A stretch of DNA of 64,000 nucleotides, from NCBI GenBank assembly GCA_035192965.1, contig CP136571.1, positions 2,004,501 to 2,068,500 of the forward strand. Direction: 5' to 3'. Shown piece after piece: positions 44,442-53,859 of this stretch. This stretch comes from Fuscovulum sp. Its GTDB lineage: Bacteria; Pseudomonadota; Alphaproteobacteria; Rhodobacterales; Rhodobacteraceae. Position numbers and translations under genes: made by a program. The notes under the pieces are model-generated. The model did not search any database, had not been told where the DNA came from, and saw nothing but the letters and a program-made list of their open reading frames with translations. The first letter of the stretch is position 1; each line of letters opens with the position of its first letter.

Positions 44442-45725
44442 ATGCCCACCGTATCGGACCACCCGCTTCGCTATTCCCTTGTGAATGAATTGCACGCGCG
44501 GCCTTTCCCCGCGCTCGAGGTGCCCTGTCACGCCGTCTACATGGCCTTCAAGGAACCGCTCGACGCCGCCAACCGTGACCGCAGCCTCGACCGCGCGCAC
44601 CTTCTGGCCCTGCTGGATCGCCACGCCTCGGCCCATCCGCAGCCCGATGCCACCCATTTCTCTGGCCCCATCGGGCGCTCCGATCTGAAATGGGAAAGCC
44701 ATACCGAGTTCGTCACCTATTCCGCCTTCGGCCCCGGCCTTTCCACCCGCCCCTTCGATCCGGCCGAGGCCGAGGTCTTCCCCGATGACTGGCTCGCCAC
44801 CGCGCCGGGCAAGCGCATCTGTTCCGTCCTGATCCGGGTCGAGGAACTGCCCGAAGACGACGAGGCCGTCATGGCCAAGCTCGAAGACTGGTTCGTTCCC
44901 GAAAGCCTCGCCGTCAGCCGCGTGGTGGATGGCGCGGCCATCGTCGCGGGCGATTTCCGCATCGACCCCGCCGGTCACATGCGCTTTGCCGTCTTCGTCC
45001 GCCCCGGCACCGGCTCGCGCCGCGTGGGCCGCATCGTGCAACGCCTGTGCGAGGTGGAAACCTACCGCTCCATGTCCATGCTGGGCCTGATGCGCGCGCG
45101 CCAACTGACAGGCCGCCTGAACGCGCTTGACCCGCAGCTGATGGAACTCGTTTCGGCCCTCGATACGTCTGAGCGCTCGCCCGAGGCGGCCTTGCACGAA
45201 CTGCTGACCATTTCTTCGGAACTGGAAAGCCTCGCCGTGCAGTTTTCCTTCCGTTTCGGCGCCACCGCGGCCTATGAGGCCATCGTCAACCAGCGGATCG
45301 AGGTGATGCGCGAACAACGCATCCTTGGCCGCCAGACCTTTGGCGAATTCATGATGCGCCGCTACGATCCCGCCATGCGCACGGTGAAATCCGCCGAGGC
45401 GCGGCTCAAAAGCATGGCCGAACGGGCGCAACGTGCGGCGGAACTCTTGCGCACCCGCGTCGATGTGGAACGCAGCGCGCAGAACCAGAAGCTGCTGGAA
45501 AGCATGGACAAACGCGCCGATCTGCAACTGCGCCTGCAACGCACGGTCGAAGGCCTGTCAACGGTGGCCATCAGCTACTATGCCGTGAACCTCGCCGCCT
45601 ATGCGCTGGAACCGCTCGCGCATCAGGTCCATCTGTCCCACGGCGCGCTGCTCGCCATCCTGACGCCCATCGTCCTTGTCGGCGTCTGGCTGATGGTCCG
45701 CCGCATCCGCAACCATTTCGACTGA
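44442..45725 (+). CDS. DUF3422 membrane-anchored protein
   Basis: The 427-residue protein is of unknown function. The N terminus YSLVNELHARPFPAL is the DUF3422 start motif. A helical, coiled-coil-prone region covers about residues 240-370 (RTVKSAEARLKSMAERAQRAAELL). Two hydrophobic helices end the protein (TVAISYYAVNLAAYAL and LLAILTPIVLVGVWLMV), so it is probably anchored in the inner membrane by its C terminus. The 270-bp gap before it holds the pntB terminator and nothing else I can identify. Confidence 0.8.
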   Translation: MPTVSDHPLRYSLVNELHARPFPALEVPCHAVYMAFKEPLDAANRDRSLDRAHLLALLDRHASAHPQPDATHFSGPIGRSDLKWESHTEFVTYSAFGPGLSTRPFDPAEAEVFPDDWLATAPGKRICSVLIRVEELPEDDEAVMAKLEDWFVPESLAVSRVVDGAAIVAGDFRIDPAGHMRFAVFVRPGTGSRRVGRIVQRLCEVETYRSMSMLGLMRARQLTGRLNALDPQLMELVSALDTSERSPEAALHELLTISSELESLAVQFSFRFGATAAYEAIVNQRIEVMREQRILGRQTFGEFMMRRYDPAMRTVKSAEARLKSMAERAQRAAELLRTRVDVERSAQNQKLLESMDKRADLQLRLQRTVEGLSTVAISYYAVNLAAYALEPLAHQVHLSHGALLAILTPIVLVGVWLMVRRIRNHFD

Positions 45726-45806
45726 CCACCCAAGGCTTGCTCAGGATCAAGGACAGCCCCCACCCGCTGCGCCAGTATGGCCGCACTTGGAAACCGGGGC
45801 GCGCGC

Positions 45807-46658
45807 ATGATCTGGGTGAAACTCATCGGAATTGGTCTGGCCTCTGTCCTGCTTCTCTGGGGCAGTCTGGCCCTGCTGGGCGCATGGCTCTGGCCGCAAC
45901 GCATGGCCGAGATGCAGCGCAGGCTGGCGGCAGCAGAACAGAACCTTCCCGACGCCGCCTATGATCCGGCGCAGCTTGACGGCCTGCCTGCCCCCGTCGC
46001 CCGCTATCTGCATGCGGTGCTGACCCCCGGCCAGCCACGCATCCGCCGGGCTGAAATGGCGCATGAGGGGCTTTTCAACATGGGCGAGGGGGCCGATAAC
46101 TGGAAACCCTTCACCTCCACCCAAAGTGTTACCGTGGCGCGGCCCGGGTTTGTCTGGGATGGCCGCATTGCCATGGCTCCCGGCCTGCCAGTGCGGGTGA
46201 TCGATGCCTATGTGGCGGGCGAAGGCATGCTTCTTCCCGCCATCCTTGGGATGATCCCGCTTACCCGGCTGGAAGGCGGCGGCGCGATTGCCGAAGGCGA
46301 GTTGTTGCGTTGGCTTGCCGAAACCCCGTGGTACCCCACGGCGCTGCTGCCGGGTGGTGCAGTGTCCTGGGCCGCGATCGATGATCACAGCGCGCGGGCA
46401 ATGGTCACCGACGGGGCGGTAAAAGTTGAACTGACCTTCACCTTCGGCCCTGATGATCTGATCACCACCATCCGGGCCGAGGCGCGCAGTCGTACCGTTG
46501 CGGGGGCCATGATCCCTACGCCTTGGGAAGGGCGTTGGTGGGGCTATGAACGCCGCAACGGATTTGTCGTCCCGACATCTGGCGAGGTCAGCTGGATCCT
46601 GCCACAAGGGCGCAAACCCTATTGGCAGGGCCGCGTCACGGCCCTGCACGCAGAGTGA
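45807..46658 (+). CDS. DUF6544/DUF6920-like membrane-anchored protein
   Basis: The product is 283 residues: one N-terminal membrane helix (VKLIGIGLASVLLLWGSLALLGAWLW), then a soluble domain with PAPVARYLHAVL, RPGFVWDGRIAM, GEGMLLPAILGMIPL, GELLRWLAETPWYPTALLPG and RRNGFVVPTSGEVSW. These resemble a family I know as DUF6544 (DUF6920). Its function is unknown. An upstream ATG at 45777 would add ten residues. The soluble part probably faces the periplasm (inference). Confidence 0.65.
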   Translation: MIWVKLIGIGLASVLLLWGSLALLGAWLWPQRMAEMQRRLAAAEQNLPDAAYDPAQLDGLPAPVARYLHAVLTPGQPRIRRAEMAHEGLFNMGEGADNWKPFTSTQSVTVARPGFVWDGRIAMAPGLPVRVIDAYVAGEGMLLPAILGMIPLTRLEGGGAIAEGELLRWLAETPWYPTALLPGGAVSWAAIDDHSARAMVTDGAVKVELTFTFGPDDLITTIRAEARSRTVAGAMIPTPWEGRWWGYERRNGFVVPTSGEVSWILPQGRKPYWQGRVTALHAE

Positions 46659-46661
46659 TGA

Positions 46662-47609
46662 TCACCGCCCGCGAATGCGCGGGTCCAGCGCATCGCGCAG
46701 ACCGTCCCCGATATAGTTCACGCTCAGCACCGTCAGCGAAATCGCCAGCCCCGGCCACATCACCCGTTCCGGATAGGTGCGGATCTCGGCGATCCCGTCA
46801 AACAGCAGCCGCCCCCAGGTCGGGAAATCCGGCGGAAAGCCAAGCCCAAGGAAGGACAGCACCGACTCCGTGATGATCGCCGCCGCAATCCCCAGCGTCG
46901 CCGCCACCAGCACAGGCGACAGGACGTTGGGCAGGATATGGCGTGTGATGATCCGGCGCGACGGCGTGCCGATGGACCGCGCCGCCAGCACGAACTCCCG
47001 CTCCTTCAGCGCCAGCACCTCGCCCCGCACAACGCGCGCCGCCTGCATCCAGCTTGTCAGGCCAATCGCCATCACGATCAGCAGGAACGTGCCCAGCCGC
47101 GGCCCCAGCACACCCGCGATGGGATCGCGGAACAGAAAGATCATCACCAGCAGCAAAGGCAGCAGCGGCAGCGCCAGAAACAGGTCCGTCAACCGCATCA
47201 AAAGCCCGTCAAGCCGCCGGAAATACCCCGCGATCACCCCCACCGCCGTGCCGATGAAAATGGCGACCAGCATCGCGACCATCCCCACGGCCAAGGATAT
47301 GCGCCCCCCGAACATCATCCGCGCCAGCATGTCGCGGCCCAGCTGATCGGTGCCCAAGGGATGCGCCAAGGATGGCCCCTGATTGCGCATCTTGAACATC
47401 TTCACCGTGTCGCTTTCGATGAAGTTAGGATCGATCCGCCAGATCAGCGGCCCGACAAGGCAGAACAGCGTCAGCGCGCCCAGCATGACCAGCGCCGTCA
47501 TGGCGCCCTTGTGCTTGCGGAACTGCGCCCAGACATCGGCCCAGGGGCCGCGCACGCGCTCGGCCTGTGTCACTGTGGCGCTCGCCGTTTCGGGGGCCGA
47601 CTCAGTCAT
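46662..47609 (-). CDS. Peptide-type ABC transporter permease (DppC/OppC-like)
   Basis: This is an inner-membrane permease of a peptide/opine/nickel-class importer. The product is 315 residues with six helices. The N-terminal motif AHPLGTDQLGRDMLARMM and the EAA loop ARSIGTPSRRIITRHILPNV are characteristic of DppC-type subunits, as is the end LRDALDPRIRGR. It overlaps the upstream permease gene by 8 nt and ends the operon ATPase-ATPase-binding protein-permease-permease. Confidence 0.93.
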   Translation of the reverse strand: MTESAPETASATVTQAERVRGPWADVWAQFRKHKGAMTALVMLGALTLFCLVGPLIWRIDPNFIESDTVKMFKMRNQGPSLAHPLGTDQLGRDMLARMMFGGRISLAVGMVAMLVAIFIGTAVGVIAGYFRRLDGLLMRLTDLFLALPLLPLLLVMIFLFRDPIAGVLGPRLGTFLLIVMAIGLTSWMQAARVVRGEVLALKEREFVLAARSIGTPSRRIITRHILPNVLSPVLVAATLGIAAAIITESVLSFLGLGFPPDFPTWGRLLFDGIAEIRTYPERVMWPGLAISLTVLSVNYIGDGLRDALDPRIRGR

Positions 47610-48609
47610 AGCGGATCCTCGGATCAAGGATGCCGTACAGGATATCGGCAATCAGGTTGAACATCACGATCAGCACCGCAAAGATGAAGGTCACGGTTTG
47701 CACGGTGGGCAAGTCGGATACATGGATGGCATTGATCAGTGCCGCCCCGATGCCGTTGATCTTGAAGATCTGCTCGGTCACGATGGCCCCGCCAAACACC
47801 GTGGGCAGACCCAGCGCAATCACCGTCACCACCGGGATTAGCGAATTGCGCAGCACGTGCTTCATCACGACCTTGCCTTCGCCCATCCCCTTGGCCCGTG
47901 CCGTGCGCACATAATCCTGCCCAAGGTTTTCCAGCACCGAAGACCGGGTATAGCGGCTGATCTCGGCCGCGTTGAACAGCGCCAGCACGGTGACCGGCAG
48001 CGCCATCTGCAACATCATCGTCTTGAACGTGGCCCAGTCGACCACCTCAAGATTGGTGTCATAGATCGTCGGGAACCAGCCAAGGTTCACCGCGAAAATC
48101 AGGATCAGGATATTGCCGGTAAAGAAGGTGGGGACGGAAAACCCCGCCATGGCAAAGAAAGTGCCGGCCTGATCGAACCAGGAATACTGGCGATAGGCCG
48201 AATAGATGCCGATGGGCAGCGCGATCAGCACCCCGATCAGATAGGCGGTACCCACCACCGTCAGCGTCTGGGGCAGGCGTTCCCCGATGATCTGGAACAC
48301 CGGCACCTTGGATTGCCAACTGATGATCCGCTGCGCGCCTTGGGCGAAATCGGTGCCGAACAGCGCGTCGATGCCATAAAGCGGCTCGATCCAGAAGAAC
48401 TGCTTCAACCACAGCACATAGCGCACCATCACCGGCTGATCCGCGCCCATTGCGGCCAGCATCTTCTGCCGCACCTCAGGGGGAACCGTCAGCGGTATCT
48501 CGGAAAGCGGGCTCCCCGGGGCCAGATCGACCAGCAGAAAGATCACAAGGCTGATCAACAGCAGCGTGGGTATCGCCGCAAGCAATCGCCGGATGGTGAA
48601 TGAAAGCAT
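47602..48609 (-). CDS. Peptide-type ABC transporter permease (DppB/OppB-like)
   Basis: This is the partner permease of 335 residues with six helices. The start MLSFTIRRLLAAIPTLLLISLVIF is the classic DppB N terminus. The EAA loop is YVRTARAKGMGEGKVVMKHVLRNSLIP. It is longer than usual between helices 1 and 2, with an insert around WLKQFFWIEPLYGIDALFGTDFAQG. It lies behind the binding-protein gene with a hairpin between, and overlaps the next permease gene. Confidence 0.93.
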   Translation of the reverse strand: MLSFTIRRLLAAIPTLLLISLVIFLLVDLAPGSPLSEIPLTVPPEVRQKMLAAMGADQPVMVRYVLWLKQFFWIEPLYGIDALFGTDFAQGAQRIISWQSKVPVFQIIGERLPQTLTVVGTAYLIGVLIALPIGIYSAYRQYSWFDQAGTFFAMAGFSVPTFFTGNILILIFAVNLGWFPTIYDTNLEVVDWATFKTMMLQMALPVTVLALFNAAEISRYTRSSVLENLGQDYVRTARAKGMGEGKVVMKHVLRNSLIPVVTVIALGLPTVFGGAIVTEQIFKINGIGAALINAIHVSDLPTVQTVTFIFAVLIVMFNLIADILYGILDPRIRYD

Positions 48610-48668
48610 GAACGTCCTGTCCGCAATGAACGCAAGGGATGTGCCCGAGGGAACGCAAGGTAAGCGAA

Positions 48669-48699
48669 GGGCGCGGCAGGGAAGACCCCCACCGCGCCC
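48669..48699 (-). other. Intercistronic hairpin after the binding-protein gene
   Basis: GGGCGCGG and CCGCGCCC pair (8 bp, 15-nt loop) in the gap between the binding-protein stop and the first permease start. Such hairpins commonly keep the binding-protein message more abundant than the permease message. Confidence 0.6.
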
Positions 48700-48714
48700 C
48701 AACTCATGATCCGC

Positions 48715-50418
48715 TTATTTCACGCGGGTCCAGTCCTGCGCGTTCCACAGTTCGGTATCCCACGAATTCATGATGAACCCGTCCAGCGTGTTGGACTTGG
48801 CCGAGAAGCGGCCGCGATCCACCAGCGGGATGATCACATTCGTGTCCTTGGTCAGCATGTCGTTCATTTTCATGACCAACGCACCGCGTGCCTCGATCCC
48901 GGACGTGCCCGACAGTTCCTTCAGCAGCACGTCATAGGCCGGGTCGCAGAAGCGGTTGATGTTCTCGCCCTGCCACTGGTTGTCCGGACCCGGGATCTTG
49001 TCGCACAGATACTGCGCCATGTAGGGCTCGGCATCGGTGCCATCGAAGTTGTTGGCGTACATTTCCACGTCCGCGTAGAACTTCTGGAAGGTGTCGGGCG
49101 ACGCCGCATCCCCACCAAAGAACACCGACGGGTCAATCGCCTTCAGCTCGACTTCCACGCCCAGCTCATTCCACCAGCCCTTGACCAGCGCCTGGAAATC
49201 CTGACGCACGGGGTTGACGGTGGTCTGGTACACGAGAGACAGCTTCTTGCCGTCCTTGTCGCGGATGCCGTCGCCATCGCTGTCGGTCCAGCCCGCGCCT
49301 TCCAGCAGGGCCTTGGCACCTTCCATGTCCTGGGTCAGGCATTCGGTGTTGTCCGATGCCTGGAACGCCGGGGCCGGCACCAGGTTGCAGGTCGGGCGGC
49401 CCGCGCCGCCATAGCCCACATCCACCAGCGTCTGGCGGTCAATCGCCATCGACAGCGCCTTGCGGACATTCGCATCGCTCAGGATCGGGTGCGGATGCTT
49501 GACCGTGGACCGCTCGCCTTCCGGCAGGGCCGGATCGGGGTTGGTCATGTTGATCTCGATCCGCTCCACCAGCGTGCCGAAAGCGTTGACAAAGGTGCCC
49601 TTGCCGCCGGCTTCCATCTGGGCCTGCTGCTCGGGGTTGATCTGGGTGTTCCAGGCGTAATCGAATTCGCCGGTTTCCATCACGGCCGAGGCCGCCGCCA
49701 GCGCATCGCCGCCGCCTTTCAGCGTGACCTTGGCAAAGGCAGGCTTCGCCGGATCGCGGTAATTCGGGTTGGCTTCCAGCGTGACCACGTCATTCACCTT
49801 GAAATCGGTGACGATGAAGGGGCCGGTGCCGATGGGCTTGGAATTCTGCTCGGTGCAGGATGCCGCCGCAGCGCCAAGGCAGGCCTCGAACTGCGCCTTT
49901 TGCAGGATCGGCGCGGTGCCGCCCGTGAACGGCTGATAGGGATAGGGCTTCGGCCCTTCGAATTTGACGACGACGGTCAGGTCATCGGGCGTGTCGATCG
50001 ACGCGATGCCTTCGTACTTCGCGCCCTGCGCGCAGCCGCCTTCGGGATGGGTGCAATATTCCCAGGTGAATTTCACGTCAGCCGAGGTGACGGGCGTGCC
50101 ATCCGACCAAACCAGGCCTTCCTTCAGCTTCCAGGTGATCGAGGTCAGGTCAGCCGAAACGCCGCCATTCTCGACCGTCGGAATATCCGCCGCAAGGCGC
50201 GGGAACATCTTGCCGTCCTGATCGAAACCGGCCAGCGGCTCCAGCACCAGCGACCCGGCCTCGACGTCCTTGGTCCCGGACGACAGATAGGCATTCAGCA
50301 CCGAGACGGCCTGGTAATAGAATACCTTGACCTCGCCATCGGCGCCCCGTTCGGCATGGGCCGCCGGGGCCAGCGCAAAGGCCGCCGCAGCGCCCAGAAG
50401 GGCGGTTCTGAATTTCAT
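48715..50418 (-). CDS. Periplasmic solute-binding protein, family 5
   Basis: This is an extracytoplasmic receptor of the peptide ABC importer. The product is 567 residues with a signal peptide cut after AAHA. SBP_bac_5 features are [20 protein letters not shown] and [17 protein letters not shown]. Unusual are several cysteines (for example [12 protein letters not shown] and [11 protein letters not shown]) and a [12 protein letters not shown] loop like a calcium-binding motif. It overlaps the upstream ATPase gene by 4 nt. The ligand could be a peptide or another small molecule. Confidence 0.92.
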   Translation of the reverse strand: MKFRTALLGAAAAFALAPAAHAERGADGEVKVFYYQAVSVLNAYLSSGTKDVEAGSLVLEPLAGFDQDGKMFPRLAADIPTVENGGVSADLTSITWKLKEGLVWSDGTPVTSADVKFTWEYCTHPEGGCAQGAKYEGIASIDTPDDLTVVVKFEGPKPYPYQPFTGGTAPILQKAQFEACLGAAAASCTEQNSKPIGTGPFIVTDFKVNDVVTLEANPNYRDPAKPAFAKVTLKGGGDALAAASAVMETGEFDYAWNTQINPEQQAQMEAGGKGTFVNAFGTLVERIEINMTNPDPALPEGERSTVKHPHPILSDANVRKALSMAIDRQTLVDVGYGGAGRPTCNLVPAPAFQASDNTECLTQDMEGAKALLEGAGWTDSDGDGIRDKDGKKLSLVYQTTVNPVRQDFQALVKGWWNELGVEVELKAIDPSVFFGGDAASPDTFQKFYADVEMYANNFDGTDAEPYMAQYLCDKIPGPDNQWQGENINRFCDPAYDVLLKELSGTSGIEARGALVMKMNDMLTKDTNVIIPLVDRGRFSAKSNTLDGFIMNSWDTELWNAQDWTRVK

Positions 50419-51485
50419 TTCACTTCTCCTTGTTGGTTGTGCTCACGCACCTCGGCACCGGGGGATGCGTGCCCCCCGGCATTGTTCGGGCTGACCAGAT
50501 GGCAGGCGACAAAGCGCCCGGCTTCCACCTCGATCAGCTTCGGTTCGACATCGCGGCAGACCGGCATCACGACCGGGCAGCGCGTGCAGAAATTGCATCC
50601 TTTGGGCGGGTTGGCCGGCGATGGCACATCCCCCGTCAGGATGATGCGCTGGCGCGTCGCCTCCAGCGTGGGGTCGGCCTCGGGCACCGCTGACAGCAGC
50701 GCCTTGGCATAGGGGTGCAGCGGGCGCGCATACAGCGCCTCGCGCGGCGACAGTTCCGCGATCTGGCCCAGATACATCACCGCCACCCGGTCCGCGATAT
50801 GGCGCACCATGGAAAGGTCATGGCTGATGAACAGATAGGTCAGCCCCAGCCTGTCCTGCAAATCCTCCAGCAGGTTCACCACCTGCGCCTGAATCGACAC
50901 GTCCAGCGCGGCTATGGGTTCATCGCAAACGATGAATTTCGGGTTCAGCGCCAGCGCGCGGGCAATCCCGATGCGCTGCCGCTGCCCGCCGGAAAACTCA
51001 TGCGGGTAACGGTTGGCAAAGCGGCGGTTCAGCCCGACCTGATCCATCAACTCATGCACCCGGGCGGTCTTTTTCTCGGCCGACCAATCGGTATGCTCAT
51101 CCAGCGGCTCGCCGATGATCGCGGCCAGCGTCATGCGCGGGTTCAGGCTCGCCTGCGGGTCTTGGAACACCATCTGCATCGTGGGCCGCTTGCGGCGCAG
51201 CGCATCGGGCGACAGCGTCGCAACATCCTCGCCGTCGATCACCACCGACCCGCCCGTCAGCTCATATAGCCGCAGCAGCGCCCGGCCCACGGTGGATTTT
51301 CCGCAGCCGGATTCCCCCACCAGCCCCAGCGTCTCGCCCGCCATGATGTCAAAGCTGACACCGTCCACGGCTTTTACCGCGCCGACCCTGCGGCGCAGGA
51401 TGCCCGCATAGATGGGGAAATGCATCTTCAGATCGCGCACCCGAACCAGCGGCTCACCCTGCGTCACGCGCCCCCCGTCAGCCAT
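50415..51485 (-). CDS. Peptide ABC transporter ATPase (OppF/DppF-like)
   Basis: This is a cytoplasmic ATPase of the importer, with 356 residues. Walker [10 protein letters not shown], signature [17 protein letters not shown], Walker [13 protein letters not shown] and the oligopeptide-type C terminus ([19 protein letters not shown], then [10 protein letters not shown] with cysteines that bind an Fe-S cluster in DppD-like ATPases). It overlaps the second ATPase gene by 8 nt upstream and the binding-protein gene by 4 nt downstream. Confidence 0.94.
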   Translation of the reverse strand: MADGGRVTQGEPLVRVRDLKMHFPIYAGILRRRVGAVKAVDGVSFDIMAGETLGLVGESGCGKSTVGRALLRLYELTGGSVVIDGEDVATLSPDALRRKRPTMQMVFQDPQASLNPRMTLAAIIGEPLDEHTDWSAEKKTARVHELMDQVGLNRRFANRYPHEFSGGQRQRIGIARALALNPKFIVCDEPIAALDVSIQAQVVNLLEDLQDRLGLTYLFISHDLSMVRHIADRVAVMYLGQIAELSPREALYARPLHPYAKALLSAVPEADPTLEATRQRIILTGDVPSPANPPKGCNFCTRCPVVMPVCRDVEPKLIEVEAGRFVACHLVSPNNAGGHASPGAEVREHNQQGEVK

Positions 51486-52488
51486 GGGTCACCTCCGGGC
51501 TCCAATGGCAGGCGACGTCATGGCCTTGGCCCACAGGCTTGCCATCCACCGCCCGGCGCAGGGGATTTTCCGCCTCGCAGCGGTCATGCTTATAGGCGCA
51601 GCGCGCACGGAAGGGGCAGGCCACAGGCGCCCCCGACAGGATCGGCGGCTGGCCCTGAATCACCTCCAGCCGCGCCGCGCGTTCCCCGGTCAGCGACGGC
51701 ACGGTCTTCAGCAACGCGCGGGTATAGGGATGCTGCGGATTGGCGAACAATTCCCGTACCGGGGCCTGCTCCACAACCTGTCCACCATACATCACCATCA
51801 CACGGTCCGCGATACCTGCGATCACGCCCAGATCATGCGTGATCCAGACAATCGCCATGCCAAGCTTCTGGCGCAACTCTTTGACCAGTTCAATGATCTG
51901 CGCCTGAATTGTCACATCCAGCGCCGTCGTCGGTTCATCCGCGATCAGCACGTCCGGGTCACAGGCCAGCGCGATGGCGATCATCACCCGCTGCCGCATC
52001 CCGCCCGAAAACTGATGCGGATAGCTTTTCAGCCGCTTCTTCGCATCCGGAATGCCCACCAGCGCCAGCAACTCTGCCGCCCGATCCTCGGCCTGGGCCT
52101 TGGTCATGCCCATATGCTTGATCAGCGGTTCCATGATCTGGTTGCCCACGGTGAAAACCGGGTTCAGGCTCGTCATCGGGTCCTGAAACACGAACCCCAC
52201 CTTCGCGCCCCGCACCGCCTGCAAATCGCGCGGGCTGAGCTTCAGCAGATCACGCCCGCCCAGCAGCACCTCTCCCGCCCGCACCTCGGCAGGGGGCGAC
52301 GGCAGCAGTCCGATCAGCGACATCATGGTCACCGATTTGCCCGACCCGCTTTCCCCCACAACGCCCAGCAATTCGCCGGGCCGCAGGTGAAAGCTCACGG
52401 AATTCACGGCATGGATTTCGCCGCCGCGCGTTTTGAAAACGGTCTTGAGCCCCCGCACATCGAGGACAGGTTCCGCCCCATCGGGCAT
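51478..52488 (-). CDS. Peptide ABC transporter ATPase (OppD/DppD-like)
   Basis: This is the first gene of the importer operon, with 336 residues. Walker A GESGSGKS, signature [17 protein letters not shown], Walker [13 protein letters not shown], and the C-terminal [15 protein letters not shown] cysteine motif. ATG 52488 is chosen because a G-rich ribosome site precedes it; a GTG seven codons upstream (52509) is possible. It is divergent from the ArgE-like gene. Confidence 0.94.
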   Translation of the reverse strand: MPDGAEPVLDVRGLKTVFKTRGGEIHAVNSVSFHLRPGELLGVVGESGSGKSVTMMSLIGLLPSPPAEVRAGEVLLGGRDLLKLSPRDLQAVRGAKVGFVFQDPMTSLNPVFTVGNQIMEPLIKHMGMTKAQAEDRAAELLALVGIPDAKKRLKSYPHQFSGGMRQRVMIAIALACDPDVLIADEPTTALDVTIQAQIIELVKELRQKLGMAIVWITHDLGVIAGIADRVMVMYGGQVVEQAPVRELFANPQHPYTRALLKTVPSLTGERAARLEVIQGQPPILSGAPVACPFRARCAYKHDRCEAENPLRRAVDGKPVGQGHDVACHWSPEVTHG

Positions 52489-52616
52489 ATGTAGACCCCC
52501 CAAGGTCACAGGATTATTGTTTTTCTCAGATGCAGCTTTGCGCTGTCACCCGGCGTGTGGGGGGGAGTGTTAGAGATTTTTTGCAATGCCGCAAGCCGCT
52601 TGTTCGCCCTTACCTT

Positions 52617-52633
52617 GCGTCACCCGGTGACGC
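52617..52633. promoter_or_regulatory. Palindrome in the transporter/ArgE divergent promoter
   Basis: GCGTCACC and GGTGACGC form perfect 8-bp arms around one base. A related half (TGTCACCCGGCG) lies about 75 bp left. This is an operator-like element in the 201-bp region between the importer operon and the deacetylase gene; the regulator is unknown. Confidence 0.5.
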
Positions 52634-52689
52634 CTTGACCACCCGGCAATCCCCCGCCAGTCTGCGCGCACCGCACAGGAAAGCATCGC

Positions 52690-53859
52690 ATGCCCGCCGT
52701 CTCGACTCTTTCGCCCCGCGAAATCCTTGATCAGTTGGTCAAATTCCCAACTGTCAGCCGCGACACCAACCTTCCGCTCATCGACTGGGTGCAGGATTAC
52801 CTCGCCCTGCAGGGAATCGACTCGCATCGCCACTGGAATGAAGACCGCAGCAAGGCCGCGCTTTTCGCCCATGTCGGCCCGTGGGAGGAGGGGGCGGTGG
52901 TGCTGTCGGGCCATACCGACGTCGTCCCCGTGGATGGCCAAAGCTGGACGTCTGACCCTTGGACGGTCACCGAACGTGACGGCCGCCTGTACGGGCGCGG
53001 CACCTGCGACATGAAGGGATTCGATGCCCTGTCCATCTGGGCCTTGGTCGAGGCGCATCAGCGCGGCGTCAAGCGCCCGCTTCAGATCGCGCTCTCCTAT
53101 GATGAGGAAATCGGCTGCACCGGTGCCCCCCCGATGATCGCCGCCATGCAGGGCGTGCTGCCCAAAGGCGCCGCCGCCATCATCGGCGAGCCGTCCCTGA
53201 TGAAGGTCATCAACGGCCACAAGGGCGGCACGGGCTTTCATGTGCATGTCAAAGGGTTCGAGGTCCATTCCTCGCTGCTGCCCTATGGCGTGTCGGCCAT
53301 CATGGAAGGCGCGCGTCTCATCCAATGGGCCAATGACCGCAACGCCTGGATCCAATCACAGCCCCGCACCGCCGAGGCGCTGCCTTTTGACCCGCCCTTC
53401 ACAACGCTGCATGTCGGCATGATTCAGGGCGGCACCGCCCATAACATCACCGCCGCCGATTGCCGCTTCGCGCTGGAAATGCGCGTCGTCCCGGGCGAAG
53501 AGGTCGAGGCCCACGCCCAGACCTTCATCGCCGAAGTGGCACGGCTTGAAGCCGCGATGCGGGCCATCCGGCCAGAGGCCGCCATCCACCTGGACCGTTT
53601 CTTCGGCGTCCCCGCCCTGACCCCTGAACAGGGCGGCGCAGCCGAGGCGCTGGCCCGCCGCCTGACCGGTGATAACGCATCGGGCGTCGTGTCCTACGGG
53701 ACTGAGGCCGGCCAGTTCCAAGAGGCGGGCTACTCTGCCGCCATCTGCGGCCCCGGCGATATCGCACAGGCGCATCAGGCCGATGAATGGCTGGCCCTGT
53801 CGGAATTTCAGGCCGGCCACCGCTTCATGCACCGCCTGCTGGATGAACTCGCCCGATGA
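52690..53859 (+). CDS. argE: Acetylornithine deacetylase-like M20 peptidase
   Basis: This M20 zinc hydrolase probably removes acetyl from N-acetylornithine or a related acylated amino acid. The product is 389 residues. Zinc-ligand motifs: VVLSGHTDVVPVDG, GTCDMKGFDAL and SYDEEIGCTGA. GTGFHVHVKGFEVHSS is the dimerisation domain. It is divergent from a peptide importer and coupled (ATGA) to an FAD oxidoreductase, so a catabolic role on an imported compound is as plausible as arginine synthesis. Confidence 0.85.
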   Translation: MPAVSTLSPREILDQLVKFPTVSRDTNLPLIDWVQDYLALQGIDSHRHWNEDRSKAALFAHVGPWEEGAVVLSGHTDVVPVDGQSWTSDPWTVTERDGRLYGRGTCDMKGFDALSIWALVEAHQRGVKRPLQIALSYDEEIGCTGAPPMIAAMQGVLPKGAAAIIGEPSLMKVINGHKGGTGFHVHVKGFEVHSSLLPYGVSAIMEGARLIQWANDRNAWIQSQPRTAEALPFDPPFTTLHVGMIQGGTAHNITAADCRFALEMRVVPGEEVEAHAQTFIAEVARLEAAMRAIRPEAAIHLDRFFGVPALTPEQGGAAEALARRLTGDNASGVVSYGTEAGQFQEAGYSAAICGPGDIAQAHQADEWLALSEFQAGHRFMHRLLDELAR

